64,000 bases of DNA from Sphingomonas turrisvirgatae (GCF_001721295.1 NZ_MDDS01000004.1:62001-126000), one strand, 5' to 3'. Positions 51,688-59,837 are shown, counted from the stretch's first letter. Numbers and translations are program-made. Notes: generated by a model from the letters alone, not told the origin.

Positions 51688-53661
51688 CTACAACTCGATG
51701 CCGTCGCCGGGATCGAGCGACGCCTGGCGCGCAATGCCCTGCATCCCGCGGCGCGCTGCCGCCTGGCGGGCCGCGTCGTCCTGCTCGTCATCGACGATCG
51801 AAAACTCCTGCGCCGCAGGTGCAGGGGTTTCCGGCACGATGGCGACATGCTCGGGCAGCTCGGGCTCTCGGCGTAGGCCGCCATTGGCCGCATCTTCCGC
51901 ATCACGGACGATGCGCGCGAGCTGCTTCGGATCGGCGGCCGCCTGCCGCCCGGTCCAGTCGTCGGGACGGATCGCGGCGACCGCGGACGCTGGCGTCTGC
52001 ATGATCCGCTCGGACAGGCGCCGGTCCTGAAAGTAGCGTACCTTCTTCGCGCGGATCGGATGGATGCCCGCGACCATCACGATCTCGTCGTCGGGCGGGA
52101 GCTGCATCACCTCGCCGGGGGTGAGGAGCTGGCGGGCGGTCTCAGAACGCGACACCATCAAATGCCCCAGCCACGGCGACAGGCGATGCCCGGCATAGTT
52201 CTTCATCGCGCGCATCTCGGTCGCGGTGCCGAGTGCATCCGACACGCGCTTGGCGGTGCGTTCGTCGTTGGTGGCGAAGCTCACGCGGACATGGCAGTTG
52301 TCGAGGATCGCGTTGTTCGGGCCGTAAGCCTTCTCGATCTGGTTGAGACTCTGGGCGATCAGGAACGCCTTGAGCCCATAGCCCGCCATGAACGCCAGCG
52401 CGCTCTCGAAGAAGTCGAGCCGGCCGAGCGCGGGGAACTCGTCGAGCATCAAGAGCACGCGATGGCGGTTGCCCTTCGGGGTCAGCTCCTCGGTCAGCCG
52501 GCGCCCGATCTGGTTGAGGATGAGACGGATGAGCGGCTTGGTGCGCGATATGTCGCTGGGCGGGACGACCAGATAGAGCGTAACCGGCCGATCGCCCTCG
52601 ACCAGATCCGATATGCGCCACTGGCAGGCCCGCGTGACCTGCGCCACGACAGGATCGCGGTATAGGCCGAGGAACGACATGGCCGTGCTGAGCACGCCCG
52701 ACCGCTCGTTGTCGGATTTGTTGAGCAACTCGCGCGCGGCCGAGGCGACGACGGGGTGGACGCCGGCTTCGCCGAGGTGCGGCGTCGCCATCATCGCCGC
52801 CAGCGTCTGCTCGATCGTGCGCGCCGGATCGGACAGAAATCCCGCAACGCCGGCCAAGGTCTTGTCAGTCTCCGCATAGAGGACGTGGAGGATGGTGCCG
52901 ACCAGCAGCGAGTGGGATGTCTTCTCCCAATGGTTCCGGCGCTCCAGCGAGCCTTCGGGATCGACCAGCACATCGGCGACATTCTGGACGTCGCGCACCT
53001 CCCACTGGCCGCGCCGCACCTCCAGCAGCGGATTGTAGGCGGCTGACGCGGCGTTGGTCGGATCGAACAACAGCACGCGCCCGTGCCGCGCACGGAAGCC
53101 CGCCGTCAGCGTCCAGTTCTCGCCCTTGATGTCGTGGACAATACAGCTTCCCGGCCAGGTCAGCAGCGACGGCACGACCAGGCCGACGCCCTTGCCGCTT
53201 CGTGTAGGCGCGAAGCAAAGCACATGCTCGGGGCCATCGTGGCGCAGATAGTCGCGCGCGAGCTTGCCGAGCACGACGCCGTTCGACCCCAGCAGCCCGG
53301 CCAAGCGGACCTCTTTTTCGCTTGCCCAGCGCGCCGACCCGTAGGTCTCGGCGTTCTTCAGTTCTCGCGCGCGCCACACGGACATGCCGATGGCGACGGC
53401 GATCGACACGAACCCACCCGATGCGGCAATGAACGCGCCGGTCTTGAAGATGTCAGGCGCGTAGGCGTCGAAGCTGAACCACCACCAGAAGAAGGCCGGC
53501 GGCGGATAGATGCGCCAGTTGCCGAGCATGATCCACGGCGGCCCCAGCTCGGGCTGGTAGGCGAGCGCGGCGGCGGTCCACTGCGTCGCGCCCCATATGC
53601 CTACGAGCACGATCAGGAACACGACGATGACCTGGCCCCATAAAATCTTGGTCGCGGACAT
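51688..53661 (-). CDS. traG: Type IV coupling protein TraG (VirD4-like)
   Basis: 657 residues. Two N-terminal membrane segments (ILWGQVIVVFLIVLVGIWGA and ...FIAASGGFVSIAVAIGMSVW), then the VirD4 NTPase with Walker A CFAPTRSGKGVGLVVPSL, KGENWTLTAGFRA, SHSLLVGTILHVLYA, Walker B VLLMLDEFPALGRLDFF and QSLNQIEKAYG, and the C-terminal MQLPPDDEIVMVAGI. It brings the relaxase-DNA complex to the T4SS. The stop is 10 bp before the CopG start and it follows the relaxase by 15 bp. Confidence 0.96.
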   Translation of the reverse strand: MSATKILWGQVIVVFLIVLVGIWGATQWTAAALAYQPELGPPWIMLGNWRIYPPPAFFWWWFSFDAYAPDIFKTGAFIAASGGFVSIAVAIGMSVWRARELKNAETYGSARWASEKEVRLAGLLGSNGVVLGKLARDYLRHDGPEHVLCFAPTRSGKGVGLVVPSLLTWPGSCIVHDIKGENWTLTAGFRARHGRVLLFDPTNAASAAYNPLLEVRRGQWEVRDVQNVADVLVDPEGSLERRNHWEKTSHSLLVGTILHVLYAETDKTLAGVAGFLSDPARTIEQTLAAMMATPHLGEAGVHPVVASAARELLNKSDNERSGVLSTAMSFLGLYRDPVVAQVTRACQWRISDLVEGDRPVTLYLVVPPSDISRTKPLIRLILNQIGRRLTEELTPKGNRHRVLLMLDEFPALGRLDFFESALAFMAGYGLKAFLIAQSLNQIEKAYGPNNAILDNCHVRVSFATNDERTAKRVSDALGTATEMRAMKNYAGHRLSPWLGHLMVSRSETARQLLTPGEVMQLPPDDEIVMVAGIHPIRAKKVRYFQDRRLSERIMQTPASAVAAIRPDDWTGRQAAADPKQLARIVRDAEDAANGGLRREPELPEHVAIVPETPAPAAQEFSIVDDEQDDAARQAAARRGMQGIARQASLDPGDGIEL

Positions 53662-53676
53662 GCGTTCTCTCCTGAG

Positions 53677-55434
53677 TCAGATGCCGAGGCCGCGCTTGCG
53701 GCCAAGCGTCCAGTCGATCCCGCCGCCGGCTCGAACCACGCCCGACACCTGACGGCCAAGCTGCTGTTCGAGAGTGCTAGCCCAGGGGACGAGGCGGAAA
53801 CCGAGTCCGTCGTCGATCATGGCGAAGCGGCCGGACGCGAGCGCGAGGCGCTGGCGAACGACGCCGGCCACCTTTTCGCCGGTCGCTGCCGGGCGGTATG
53901 CAAGCCCGGTCTCCCCCGCGATCTTCGCGCCTACGGAGTCCAGCTCGCGCTTGCTCAGCGTGTCGAGCAGCCCGCGCTCGAACACCGTTCGCTCCCCGTA
54001 GCGGCGCGCCAGCCTCTCGCGGACGAGATGGTCGGTGCGCGCGTCCATCGCTCGGCGCACCTCCGCGCCGAACCCGCCGTCCGCGACACCGGCGCCGCGC
54101 TCGATCAGACGATGGTCGAGCCAAGTCGCGCCGGGCGCCTTCACCTGCGCGGCGAGGTCAAAGTCCGATCGCGTGGCGAGGATCAGCGTCGGCTTCTCCT
54201 CGCCGGGCCTGCCGACGCCCCGCAGTTCGACGATGCCGCCGAGCTTCGGGCTGTGTTCCAGCGCCTCGATACCGGGCAGCCGGACATGGTGGGTGCGGCC
54301 ATCCGTGCCGTCGATCACCGCATAAGCGGTGCCGGTCAGCTCGTTGTGCAAACCTTTGTCGATCAGCCGGCCGGCGATCGGCTTCTCGGGCGCGCCGCTC
54401 ACCACGGCGTAGCTATCGAGCGGTCGATCCTGTCCGTGATCGTTCAGCGCTTTGCCGATCGTGCGGATGATGTCGCCACGCGCCCCCAGCTCGCGCAACT
54501 TCTGTTGCGCGCCCTCTGCTACCGCCCACTGGCCGGACTCACCTTCGGTTGCGAGGCCCATCGTCTCCAGATGCTGCAACCGGCCGATCATCAGGCGCCG
54601 GATTCGGGGATCGTCAGGGCCGGGATGCTCGGGGCGCAGGTCAATGGCGCCCAGCTCGTCGGCCGCGCGGCCAATCTCGGAGTCGAGGCGGGTCCAACGC
54701 TCGGCTTTTACCTCGTGGTCTAGCGCACGCTGGACTTCATGCTCGGGCTTCGGCCCGAGTTCGGCCTGTGCCAGCTCCTCGGCGTTCGAGCGCAAATTGT
54801 GGCTGATGTAGTCGCGCGCCATGACGAGATCGGCGCCCTGATCGGTCACGCCGCGGACGATCAGGTGGACGTGCGGATTGTCGGTGTTCCAGTGATCCAC
54901 CGCCACCCAATCGAGGCGCGTCCCCAAGTCCGTCTCCATCTGGCGCACGAGGTCGCGAGTGTATTCGCGCAGATCGGTCAGCTCGGCCGCGTCCTCGGGC
55001 GAGACGATGATGCGGAAATGATGCCGGTCATCCTTGCACCGATCGGTGAAAGAGCGATTGTCGGCATTGTCCCCCGCCACGTCGAACATCCGCGTCGGCG
55101 AACCATCGCGGGTGACGCCCTCGCGCTTCAAGTAGGCGACGTGCGCGGACAGCGGCGCCATGCGCCGGCCGGAGCGGCTGCGGTGCGTGACGGGCAGCGC
55201 CTTGACCAGCACTCGCCGGCTCGATCCGAACAGACGGCTACGAGCGAAGGCCGTGCGTCCCCGCCCGAAGCTCGACTGTCCGCCACGGCGCGGGCCAACG
55301 CCGCCGCGCCGGCCACCGCTGTGGATCGCGGCGACACGCAACACCTCGGCCACCAGGCCGCGCGCGTTGCGCCCCTGCGCCTTGCTGCGCTTGGCCTTGC
55401 CGGGCCGGACGCGGAAGTCGCTGTCTTCATTCAC
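53677..55434 (-). CDS. Relaxase/mobilisation nuclease (VirD2/TraI-like, DUF3363)
   Basis: 585 residues. A basic Arg/Lys-rich N terminus (VRPGKAKRSKAQGRNARG) is followed by a relaxase domain: AYLKREGVTRDGSPTRMFD, DDRHHFRIIVSPEDAAEL, and the metal-binding His motif in DHWNTDNPHVHLIVRGV. The DUF3363 C-terminal region (YAVVSGAPEKPIAGRLIDKGL, TYAVIDGTDGRTHHV-like, LDHRLIERGAGV) completes the protein. It nicks the transferred strand at oriT and stays covalently bound. The family is of the MOB-P type. First gene of the tra/trb operon, next to a candidate oriT. Confidence 0.94.
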   Translation of the reverse strand: MNEDSDFRVRPGKAKRSKAQGRNARGLVAEVLRVAAIHSGGRRGGVGPRRGGQSSFGRGRTAFARSRLFGSSRRVLVKALPVTHRSRSGRRMAPLSAHVAYLKREGVTRDGSPTRMFDVAGDNADNRSFTDRCKDDRHHFRIIVSPEDAAELTDLREYTRDLVRQMETDLGTRLDWVAVDHWNTDNPHVHLIVRGVTDQGADLVMARDYISHNLRSNAEELAQAELGPKPEHEVQRALDHEVKAERWTRLDSEIGRAADELGAIDLRPEHPGPDDPRIRRLMIGRLQHLETMGLATEGESGQWAVAEGAQQKLRELGARGDIIRTIGKALNDHGQDRPLDSYAVVSGAPEKPIAGRLIDKGLHNELTGTAYAVIDGTDGRTHHVRLPGIEALEHSPKLGGIVELRGVGRPGEEKPTLILATRSDFDLAAQVKAPGATWLDHRLIERGAGVADGGFGAEVRRAMDARTDHLVRERLARRYGERTVFERGLLDTLSKRELDSVGAKIAGETGLAYRPAATGEKVAGVVRQRLALASGRFAMIDDGLGFRLVPWASTLEQQLGRQVSGVVRAGGGIDWTLGRKRGLGI

Positions 55435-55550
55435 AGCCGGAGCGCTTTCCGCCGAAAATGGCCGATGGTGCCATTCGAGGCGTTGATTTTGCTGGTTTTT
55501 CTATTCCGAGCGGCACGCTCGCCGACCGACGCCCCCGCGTGAAGCCACGG

Positions 55551-55600
55551 AAAAGCCCCCGCTTTTCGGCGAAACGGGGTGCGCCTTATATCTTGCCCTC
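55551..55600 (+). other. Candidate origin of transfer (oriT) nick region
   Basis: An imperfect inverted repeat CCCCG...CGGGG (55557-55561 with 55575-55579), preceded by GAAAAGC-CCCC-GCTTTTC, is followed 9 bp later by TATCTTG|CCC (nick expected after 55595). This resembles the IncP/VirD2 nick consensus YATCCTG|Y with one change. It lies in the 238-bp gap upstream of the relaxase start, the usual place for a MOB-P oriT. Confidence 0.5.
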
Positions 55601-55672
55601 GTCTGTCCCTGCCGTTTTCCTCCTCCCCAGCCACTTTGCTGCTTCGGACGGATGAAGGGAGCGACAGGCCGA

Positions 55673-56584
55673 TCATTGCGGTCGGCCCGCGCGGGCGCGG
55701 GACACGAACAGCGTGTCGCGCGCTACATTCGGCGACGGATCGGTCGTGCGACCGCCGTCAGATTCTACGCTGCCCGAGAGCGTTTCCGGCGCGGTTTCGC
55801 CGCTGCCGGACTGCACGGCAACTGCATCTGACGCGGCGCTCCCCGTGCGGACAAACAGCGCGGCGCGACGCCAGGCGAACGGATCAGGCGGCACGCTTAC
55901 CGCCACCTCCACAGCGCCCGATCCGCCAGTGATCGGCGCGAGCTGGGCGAGATAGCCGACCGTCTCGGCAGGCAGCGGACGGCCGCGCGACACGAAGTCG
56001 TCGTAGCGGCCCGGTCCCGCATTATAGGCCGCCAGCATCGCACTGGCGTTGCCGTAGCGGTCGTGCATCTCGCGCAGATAGGCCGCGCCCGCCATGATGT
56101 TGTCGCGCACGTCGAACGGATCGGGGCCGAGGCCGTAGCGGGTGCGTAAGCCCGCCCAGGTCGCGGGCATGATCTGCATCAAGCCCATCGCCCCGGCGCG
56201 CGACACGGCGCGGGCATTGCCGCCGCTCTCGACGCGCATCACCGCCCATATCCATGCCTCGGGGATGCCGAACCGCCGCGAGGCGTCGGCGACATGGGCG
56301 GCAGAGGGATGGACGGCCGCCGATCGCGCGGCCGGCATATCCTGCGCCATCACCGGGGCAGGCGCGCCGCCGCCGGACAGCAGGACCACGGCAAGCATCA
56401 GCGCCGATCCGATTCCGCTCCGCCGCCAGCCTGCCAGCGTGCTCGCCGCGGTCAAGGGTGCGCGCGGTGCGCCGGCCTTTGGCCGCCCTTGACCTTCGCT
56501 GCGCGCGCCGGCCGGCCTGCGACCGAGCGGGACGAAGGGATGAGACGGCTTTCCCGCGAACAAAGGGATGATGGGGAAGCGCAC
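55673..56584 (-). CDS. Lytic transglycosylase (SLT family), T4SS accessory
   Basis: 303 residues from GTG 56584, four bases after the DUF736 stop; the frame upstream overlaps that gene. Signal anchor (SALMLAVVLLSGGGAPAPVMAQ), then the SLT domain with catalytic Glu in MRVESGGNARAVSRAGAMG, LMQIMPATWAGLRTRYGLG, YLREMHDRYGNASAMLAAYNAG. It locally cuts peptidoglycan so the conjugation machine can pass, as VirB1 does. The low-complexity C terminus is variable in the family. Confidence 0.9.
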   Translation of the reverse strand: MRFPIIPLFAGKPSHPFVPLGRRPAGARSEGQGRPKAGAPRAPLTAASTLAGWRRSGIGSALMLAVVLLSGGGAPAPVMAQDMPAARSAAVHPSAAHVADASRRFGIPEAWIWAVMRVESGGNARAVSRAGAMGLMQIMPATWAGLRTRYGLGPDPFDVRDNIMAGAAYLREMHDRYGNASAMLAAYNAGPGRYDDFVSRGRPLPAETVGYLAQLAPITGGSGAVEVAVSVPPDPFAWRRAALFVRTGSAASDAVAVQSGSGETAPETLSGSVESDGGRTTDPSPNVARDTLFVSRARAGRPQ

Positions 56585-56588
56585 CGGA

Positions 56589-56924
56589 TCAGTCCTGCTC
56601 GCGCGACTTCGGCTGGCGGTTCCAGCGCAGCGACCATGCCGACTTGTCGGCGGTGCTCTGGAACAGCGCGGCGCGAAGCGGCTGCGCGAAAGCGGGGTCG
56701 TCGATGCGCAGCGAGACGTAATCCCCGGCGCGTTCGCCGGTCTCGTTCCAGCCTGCGCCGATCTCCGGGCCTTCGCCGCCGTCGCCGCGGTGGACGCGCC
56801 AGTCCGGCGCCTTGTCGGCGTCGCTCTGCTCGGCCGGAACGATCGAGATACGGATGTCGAGCGTCGCCGTCTCGATGATGCCTTCATAGCCGTTGGCGGT
56901 GCGGAAGAAGCTGCCGATCTGCAT
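56589..56924 (-). CDS. DUF736 family protein, copy 1
   Basis: 111 residues, start MQIGSFFRTANGYEGIIETATL, then DIRISIVPAEQSDADKAPDWRVHRG, EIGAGWNE and DYVSLRIDDPAF, ending in LRWNRQPKSREQD. DUF736 proteins are small soluble proteins found in alphaproteobacterial plasmids and conjugative elements. They may bind nucleic acid, but the function is not established. GGAG-type ribosome site just upstream (GGAGATTCC). It lies between traF and the lytic transglycosylase. A second, diverged copy is at 61837. Confidence 0.9.
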   Translation of the reverse strand: MQIGSFFRTANGYEGIIETATLDIRISIVPAEQSDADKAPDWRVHRGDGGEGPEIGAGWNETGERAGDYVSLRIDDPAFAQPLRAALFQSTADKSAWSLRWNRQPKSREQD

Positions 56925-56960
56925 GGGAATCTCCTTTGGGTTGGCAGGCGAGGAAGCGGG

Positions 56961-57506
56961 TCAGCGCCAAATGAGCGGCGCGTCGGGCGTGTCGCGGGTG
57001 AGGATCGGGATGGCGCGGCCGAGCACGGTCGAGGCCGGCAGCGGCCCGAAATAGCGGCCGTCCATGCTGTCGGCGTGGTCGGGGTTGAGCATCAGCAGCT
57101 CGCCGGCGCGCAGCGTCCGGCAGCCTTGCCAGGCAGGTAGCGGACGGCCCCGGCCGTCACGCTGCCGGGCGACGACGACGGGCCGCCCATCCACGCTTAC
57201 CACCGCGTCGATGCGGCACACGATCTGCCCCGGCCGCGCCGCGACATGCTTCAACAGCGGCACGCGCTCGCCGAGATAGCCGCGCTCCGCCAGCCAGTGC
57301 GCCAGCGCCGGTGGCGGCTTCACGGCGACCAATGCACCGTGCGGCGGATCGGGCAGCGGCTCGATCCGGTAGAACCCGATCGGCGCGCTGGCGCTGGCGT
57401 TCCAGACGACGCGCGGGAGCGGGTCGAACACCGCCACGGCGAGGAACGACGCGGCGAACAGCGACGCGGCGGATGCTGTCGCAATGCCCCATCCACGGCG
57501 CGTCAT
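56961..57506 (-). CDS. traF: S26-family signal peptidase TraF
   Basis: 181 residues. N-terminal membrane segment (ATASAASLFAASFLAVAVF), then S26 motifs: ASAPIGFYRIEPLP with the nucleophile Ser, LLKHVAARPGQIVCR with the general base Lys, and MLNPDHADSMDGRYFGPLP with the GRYFGP box. TraF of RP4 removes the C terminus of the TrbC pilin and joins it into a ring, matching the trbC gene here. Overlaps the DUF2840 gene by 4 bp. Confidence 0.92.
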   Translation of the reverse strand: MTRRGWGIATASAASLFAASFLAVAVFDPLPRVVWNASASAPIGFYRIEPLPDPPHGALVAVKPPPALAHWLAERGYLGERVPLLKHVAARPGQIVCRIDAVVSVDGRPVVVARQRDGRGRPLPAWQGCRTLRAGELLMLNPDHADSMDGRYFGPLPASTVLGRAIPILTRDTPDAPLIWR

Positions 57507-58009
57507 CCTTCGATCTCCCGGCGCTTAAGCCAGGCGCGATGACGCTCCTGCGTGTAGGGGCGCGGCTGTTGTCCGGCGGCGATGCGGTTGTGGACGTGCC
57601 GCCAATGATCCGGCGCGGCGTCGCACGGATCGACGCCGGCCGCCTCGGTCGCGTCGATCGCGGCGAGCACTTGGCTGACCTTGGGCCAGCCTTCGATCTT
57701 GAGCAGGATGTCGCCGCCCGGCCGCACGAACGGGAGCGTCGTGAACGGCTCGTTCGCGCCGACCGCGCGCACGATGTCGATGCGCGAGCTGACCGTGCCG
57801 TAGTCGTTCGCCGCCCATCGGACGAACGCAAAGATCGCGCCGGGACGGAAGCGGACGATGCGGCGGCGGCGATCGACGATCTCGTCCACCGCGACCCGGC
57901 CGAACCTGATCCAGTGCTCAATCCGCTTCTCGATCCACGTCAGCTCAACGCGGGTCATGGCGTCGGTGGGCGGCTGCCGGTAGCGCATGGGGGACGGCGG
58001 GACGGTCAT
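57503..58009 (-). CDS. DUF2840 family protein
   Basis: 168 residues from ATG 58009, overlapping the HTH stop by 4 bp. The sequence LTWIEKRIEHWIRFGRVA, RRRIVRFRPGAIFAFVRWAAND, DIVRAVGANEPFTTLPFVRPGGDILLKIEGWPKV is the DUF2840 pattern. These proteins lie between the partition/HTH genes and traF in alphaproteobacterial elements. The function is unknown. In many related clusters repA and parA precede DUF2840; here it directly follows the HTH gene. Confidence 0.88.
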   Translation of the reverse strand: MTVPPSPMRYRQPPTDAMTRVELTWIEKRIEHWIRFGRVAVDEIVDRRRRIVRFRPGAIFAFVRWAANDYGTVSSRIDIVRAVGANEPFTTLPFVRPGGDILLKIEGWPKVSQVLAAIDATEAAGVDPCDAAPDHWRHVHNRIAAGQQPRPYTQERHRAWLKRREIEG

Positions 58010-58272
58010 CGCCGGCTCCGCGCGATGGCCGAATCCGCGCGCGGCATGAGGTCGTCCTGCCCCGGATCGGAGGTCGAATGCTTGATGCCGATGTCGGCCC
58101 AAGCGCGCAGGTCATCGACCGAATAGACGACGCGGCCGCCGATCCGGCGGTAAGCCGGGCCGGTGCCGAAATAGCGGTGCTTCTCCAGGGTCCGCCCCGA
58201 GAGGCCGAGGAAGCGCGCGGCTTCCGGCGTGCGCAGGAAGCGGGGCGGCAGGTTGGTAGGCGTATCGGACAA
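58006..58272 (-). CDS. Small excisionase-like HTH protein (RdfS/AlpA type)
   Basis: 88 residues from TTG 58272, with AGGAG nine bases upstream; no ATG is available in the right region. The winged helix is clear: PRFLRTPEAARFLGLSGRTLEKHRYFGTG, then YRRIGGRVVYSVDDLRAWAD. This is the AlpA/MerR-type fold of recombination directionality factors. In ICEMlSymR7A of Mesorhizobium the corresponding gene rdfS lies beside traF and is needed for excision. Here the neighbours are the FseA-like activator upstream and DUF2840-traF downstream, so a role in excision and transfer gene control is probable. Confidence 0.8.
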   Translation of the reverse strand: MSDTPTNLPPRFLRTPEAARFLGLSGRTLEKHRYFGTGPAYRRIGGRVVYSVDDLRAWADIGIKHSTSDPGQDDLMPRADSAIARSRR

Positions 58273-58400
58273 GTGACGGCTCCTGCGGGCGGTGGCGGCA
58301 GGAGGCGTAATTGTCAGAAGGGAGGCGGCCGGGTGGGGTATGAAGATGTGCGGCCGCACCGATGTGACCACCCCCACGGGTGCGGCGGCGGGGGAGCGAA

Positions 58401-58982
58401 TCAGCGGATGCGGAGCAGCTTGCGGTAGTTGCCGTTCATCATGGCGATGCCGTCGCGGACCAGCCGGACCACAAACGAACGCGCGGCGGACATCTTCCAA
58501 TCGCTCGCGGACAGCCGCGCCGCTTCGTCCCGTCCGAGCGCGACCGCGATCTCGCGATAGGTCGCGCCCCCATCGCGCAGGTCGAGCGCGCGGAGCATCA
58601 GGTCAAGCCGGGCGAGCCGATAGGCGGTTAGCGGCCAGCCGCGCGGCAGCGGCCCGGCCGCGCGGCCGAGCAAGCGGCGATGGAAACGCAGCAAGCTGGC
58701 GATGCGGGTGACAAAATCCTTGTCGAGCGGAATGACGGCAGCGAGCGGCTGGCCGGGCTGCGGATCGCGCAGCCACAGCCGATGCTCGCCCGCCGCGTCG
58801 GCGACGATGACATGGCGTCCGTCGATGCCGGCCAGGTCGGCGAGCAGCGCGCCGAGCGCGCGCGGATCGACCGGCGAAGCGCTGTCAAATCCTTCCGGTG
58901 CTGCGTCGAGGATGACCGTGACGGCGGTCAGTTCCGGGCGCCAGGGGACCGGCTCTGCGAGGTCATCCGGCGCCGTGGCGAA
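58401..58982 (-). CDS. FseA-like activator, C-terminal DUF2285 part (second frame)
   Basis: This frame holds ATAPDDLAEPVPWRPELTAV, LWLRDPQPGQPLAAVIPLD, FHRRLLGRAAGPLPRG and then the DUF2285 helix-turn-helix (LTAYRLARLDLMLRALDL, GATYREIAVALG, KMSAARSFVVRLVRDGIAM, YRKLLRIR). It has no good start of its own; the homologous reading joins it to the DUF6499 frame upstream by a +1 shift near TTTC at 58979-58984. The DUF2285 domain of the Mesorhizobium activator FseA contacts DNA. The positive C terminus here fits that role. Coordinates begin at the inferred join. Confidence 0.8.
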   Translation of the reverse strand, partial: FATAPDDLAEPVPWRPELTAVTVILDAAPEGFDSASPVDPRALGALLADLAGIDGRHVIVADAAGEHRLWLRDPQPGQPLAAVIPLDKDFVTRIASLLRFHRRLLGRAAGPLPRGWPLTAYRLARLDLMLRALDLRDGGATYREIAVALGRDEAARLSASDWKMSAARSFVVRLVRDGIAMMNGNYRKLLRIR

Positions 58983-59184
58983 AGGACAACCCCCATCGCC
59001 GCGCGAAGGCCGTCTCGGCGGCACTCTGCGCGACGGCGCCGCTCGCGATGCGCTCCTGCATCTGCGTGTGTTCGGCGCGGTATGTGCGGTTTCGACGGAG
59101 AAACTCGGCGGCAATTTCGGCGCGCCCGAGGGCGTCGGGCAGTCCGCCGGCGCGCCGCTGGCGACGCCCTGGCGGCGTCGGCAT
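58963..59184 (-). CDS. FseA-like activator, N-terminal DUF6499 part (first frame)
   Basis: 73 codons from ATG 59184 with GGGAGG five bases upstream. RAEIAAEFLRRNRTYRAEH and AFARRWGLSF are the DUF6499 pattern, usually fused directly to a DUF2285 domain. Here the frame ends at TGA 58965 after RHGAG, while the expected continuation is in the +1 frame. In ICEMlSymR7A the activator FseA is made by a programmed +1 ribosomal frameshift between two such frames. The same arrangement here suggests conserved programmed frameshifting rather than decay. Confidence 0.75.
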   Translation of the reverse strand: MPTPPGRRQRRAGGLPDALGRAEIAAEFLRRNRTYRAEHTQMQERIASGAVAQSAAETAFARRWGLSFRHGAG

Positions 59185-59240
59185 TGCATCCTCCCAACCG
59201 CGCTTGGCGCGGATTTTAGGAGCGCAACATCTTCCGGTTG

Positions 59241-59252
59241 TCCTAGCTAGGA
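59241..59252. promoter_or_regulatory. Palindrome in the promoter of the FseA-like gene
   Basis: TCCTAGCTAGGA is a perfect 12-bp palindrome 57 bp upstream of the DUF6499 start, overlapping a possible -10 (TATCCT read leftwards). It is a candidate operator for a small HTH regulator of transfer. Confidence 0.4.
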
Positions 59253-59319
59253 TAGCGCAAAGACCGCGCACAACCGTGCAGCGAGGGCAGCGAGAACACT
59301 TCCGAATTGGAGTTAAATC

Positions 59320-59592
59320 TTAACGGTTTAGCCGATGTTGGCAGCCAAGCAGGTGCGCGTATCCGATCTCTGTCATCCAACGCGCGCGGGCAAGATGGGT
59401 CGCGTGCATCGTCTGGGCGCGATCAGGTTCCGCCGCTACGTCAATGTTGAAGATGGCGGCGGCAGCGTCACGCCAATCGGCGCCATCCTCCTCGGCATCG
59501 AGCAATCGCAGGTAGGCCGCGAGATGGCATTCGTCGTAGCTGGTGAGCTGCGCGCAAGCGGGCGCGCGGTCGTCGAATCTACATGCGCCCAT
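59320..59592 (-). CDS. QseM-like small acidic DUF2285 protein (candidate antiactivator)
   Basis: 90 residues from ATG 59592 (GGGGG five bases upstream). QLTSYDECHLAAYLRLLDAEEDGADWRDAAAAIF and then RARWMTEIGYAHLL line up with the DUF2285 domain at the end of the FseA-like protein (LTAYRLARLDLMLRALD, REIAVAL), but without DUF6499 and with an acidic surface (DAEEDGADWRD). In Mesorhizobium the stand-alone DUF2285 protein QseM binds the FseA DUF6499 domain and blocks activation. The gene lies 135 bp upstream of the FseA-like gene on the same strand, fitting an antiactivator. Confidence 0.7.
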   Translation of the reverse strand: MGACRFDDRAPACAQLTSYDECHLAAYLRLLDAEEDGADWRDAAAAIFNIDVAAEPDRAQTMHATHLARARWMTEIGYAHLLGCQHRLNR

Positions 59593-59705
59593 GATGCCCC
59601 CGAGTATTCGACCGCGTTAACCAATAGGATCGTCGCGGATCAATTTCGATCCGCCGATTGGACATAGTTGCAAGCAGAATCCGCACCGGCCGACCAATCT
59701 CACGC

Positions 59706-59837
59706 GAGCTGCTGGTTTGCGGTGCGCCCCCGCAAACAGCTCCTAGACCCGTAGTCGGGGAGTTGGAAAACCGCGTTTAGTCGGTTCCTATGACCTTTAG
59801 CCCGGAAGCCTGTTGTATACGTCACAGGCTCCCCGAC
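59706..59837. other. Highly structured intergenic region (candidate structured RNA or DNA site)
   Basis: The gap 59593-60110 has no gene but contains stacked inverted repeats. GAGCT + GTTTGCGG pair with CCGCAAAC + AGCTC (59706-59742). An outer 9-bp stem GTCGGGGAG/CTCCCCGAC joins 59754-59762 to 59829-59837. It encloses AACCG/CGGTT (59769-59786) and AGCCTGT/ACAGGCT (59807-59830), the last overlapping the outer arm by two bases. Two alternative folds are possible. I see no known family. Confidence 0.45.

Noticed and set aside
55431..55676. 81-codon minus-strand frame between relaxase and transglycosylase genes
   Set aside because: Basic, low-complexity product and no family; the region is better explained as oriT.
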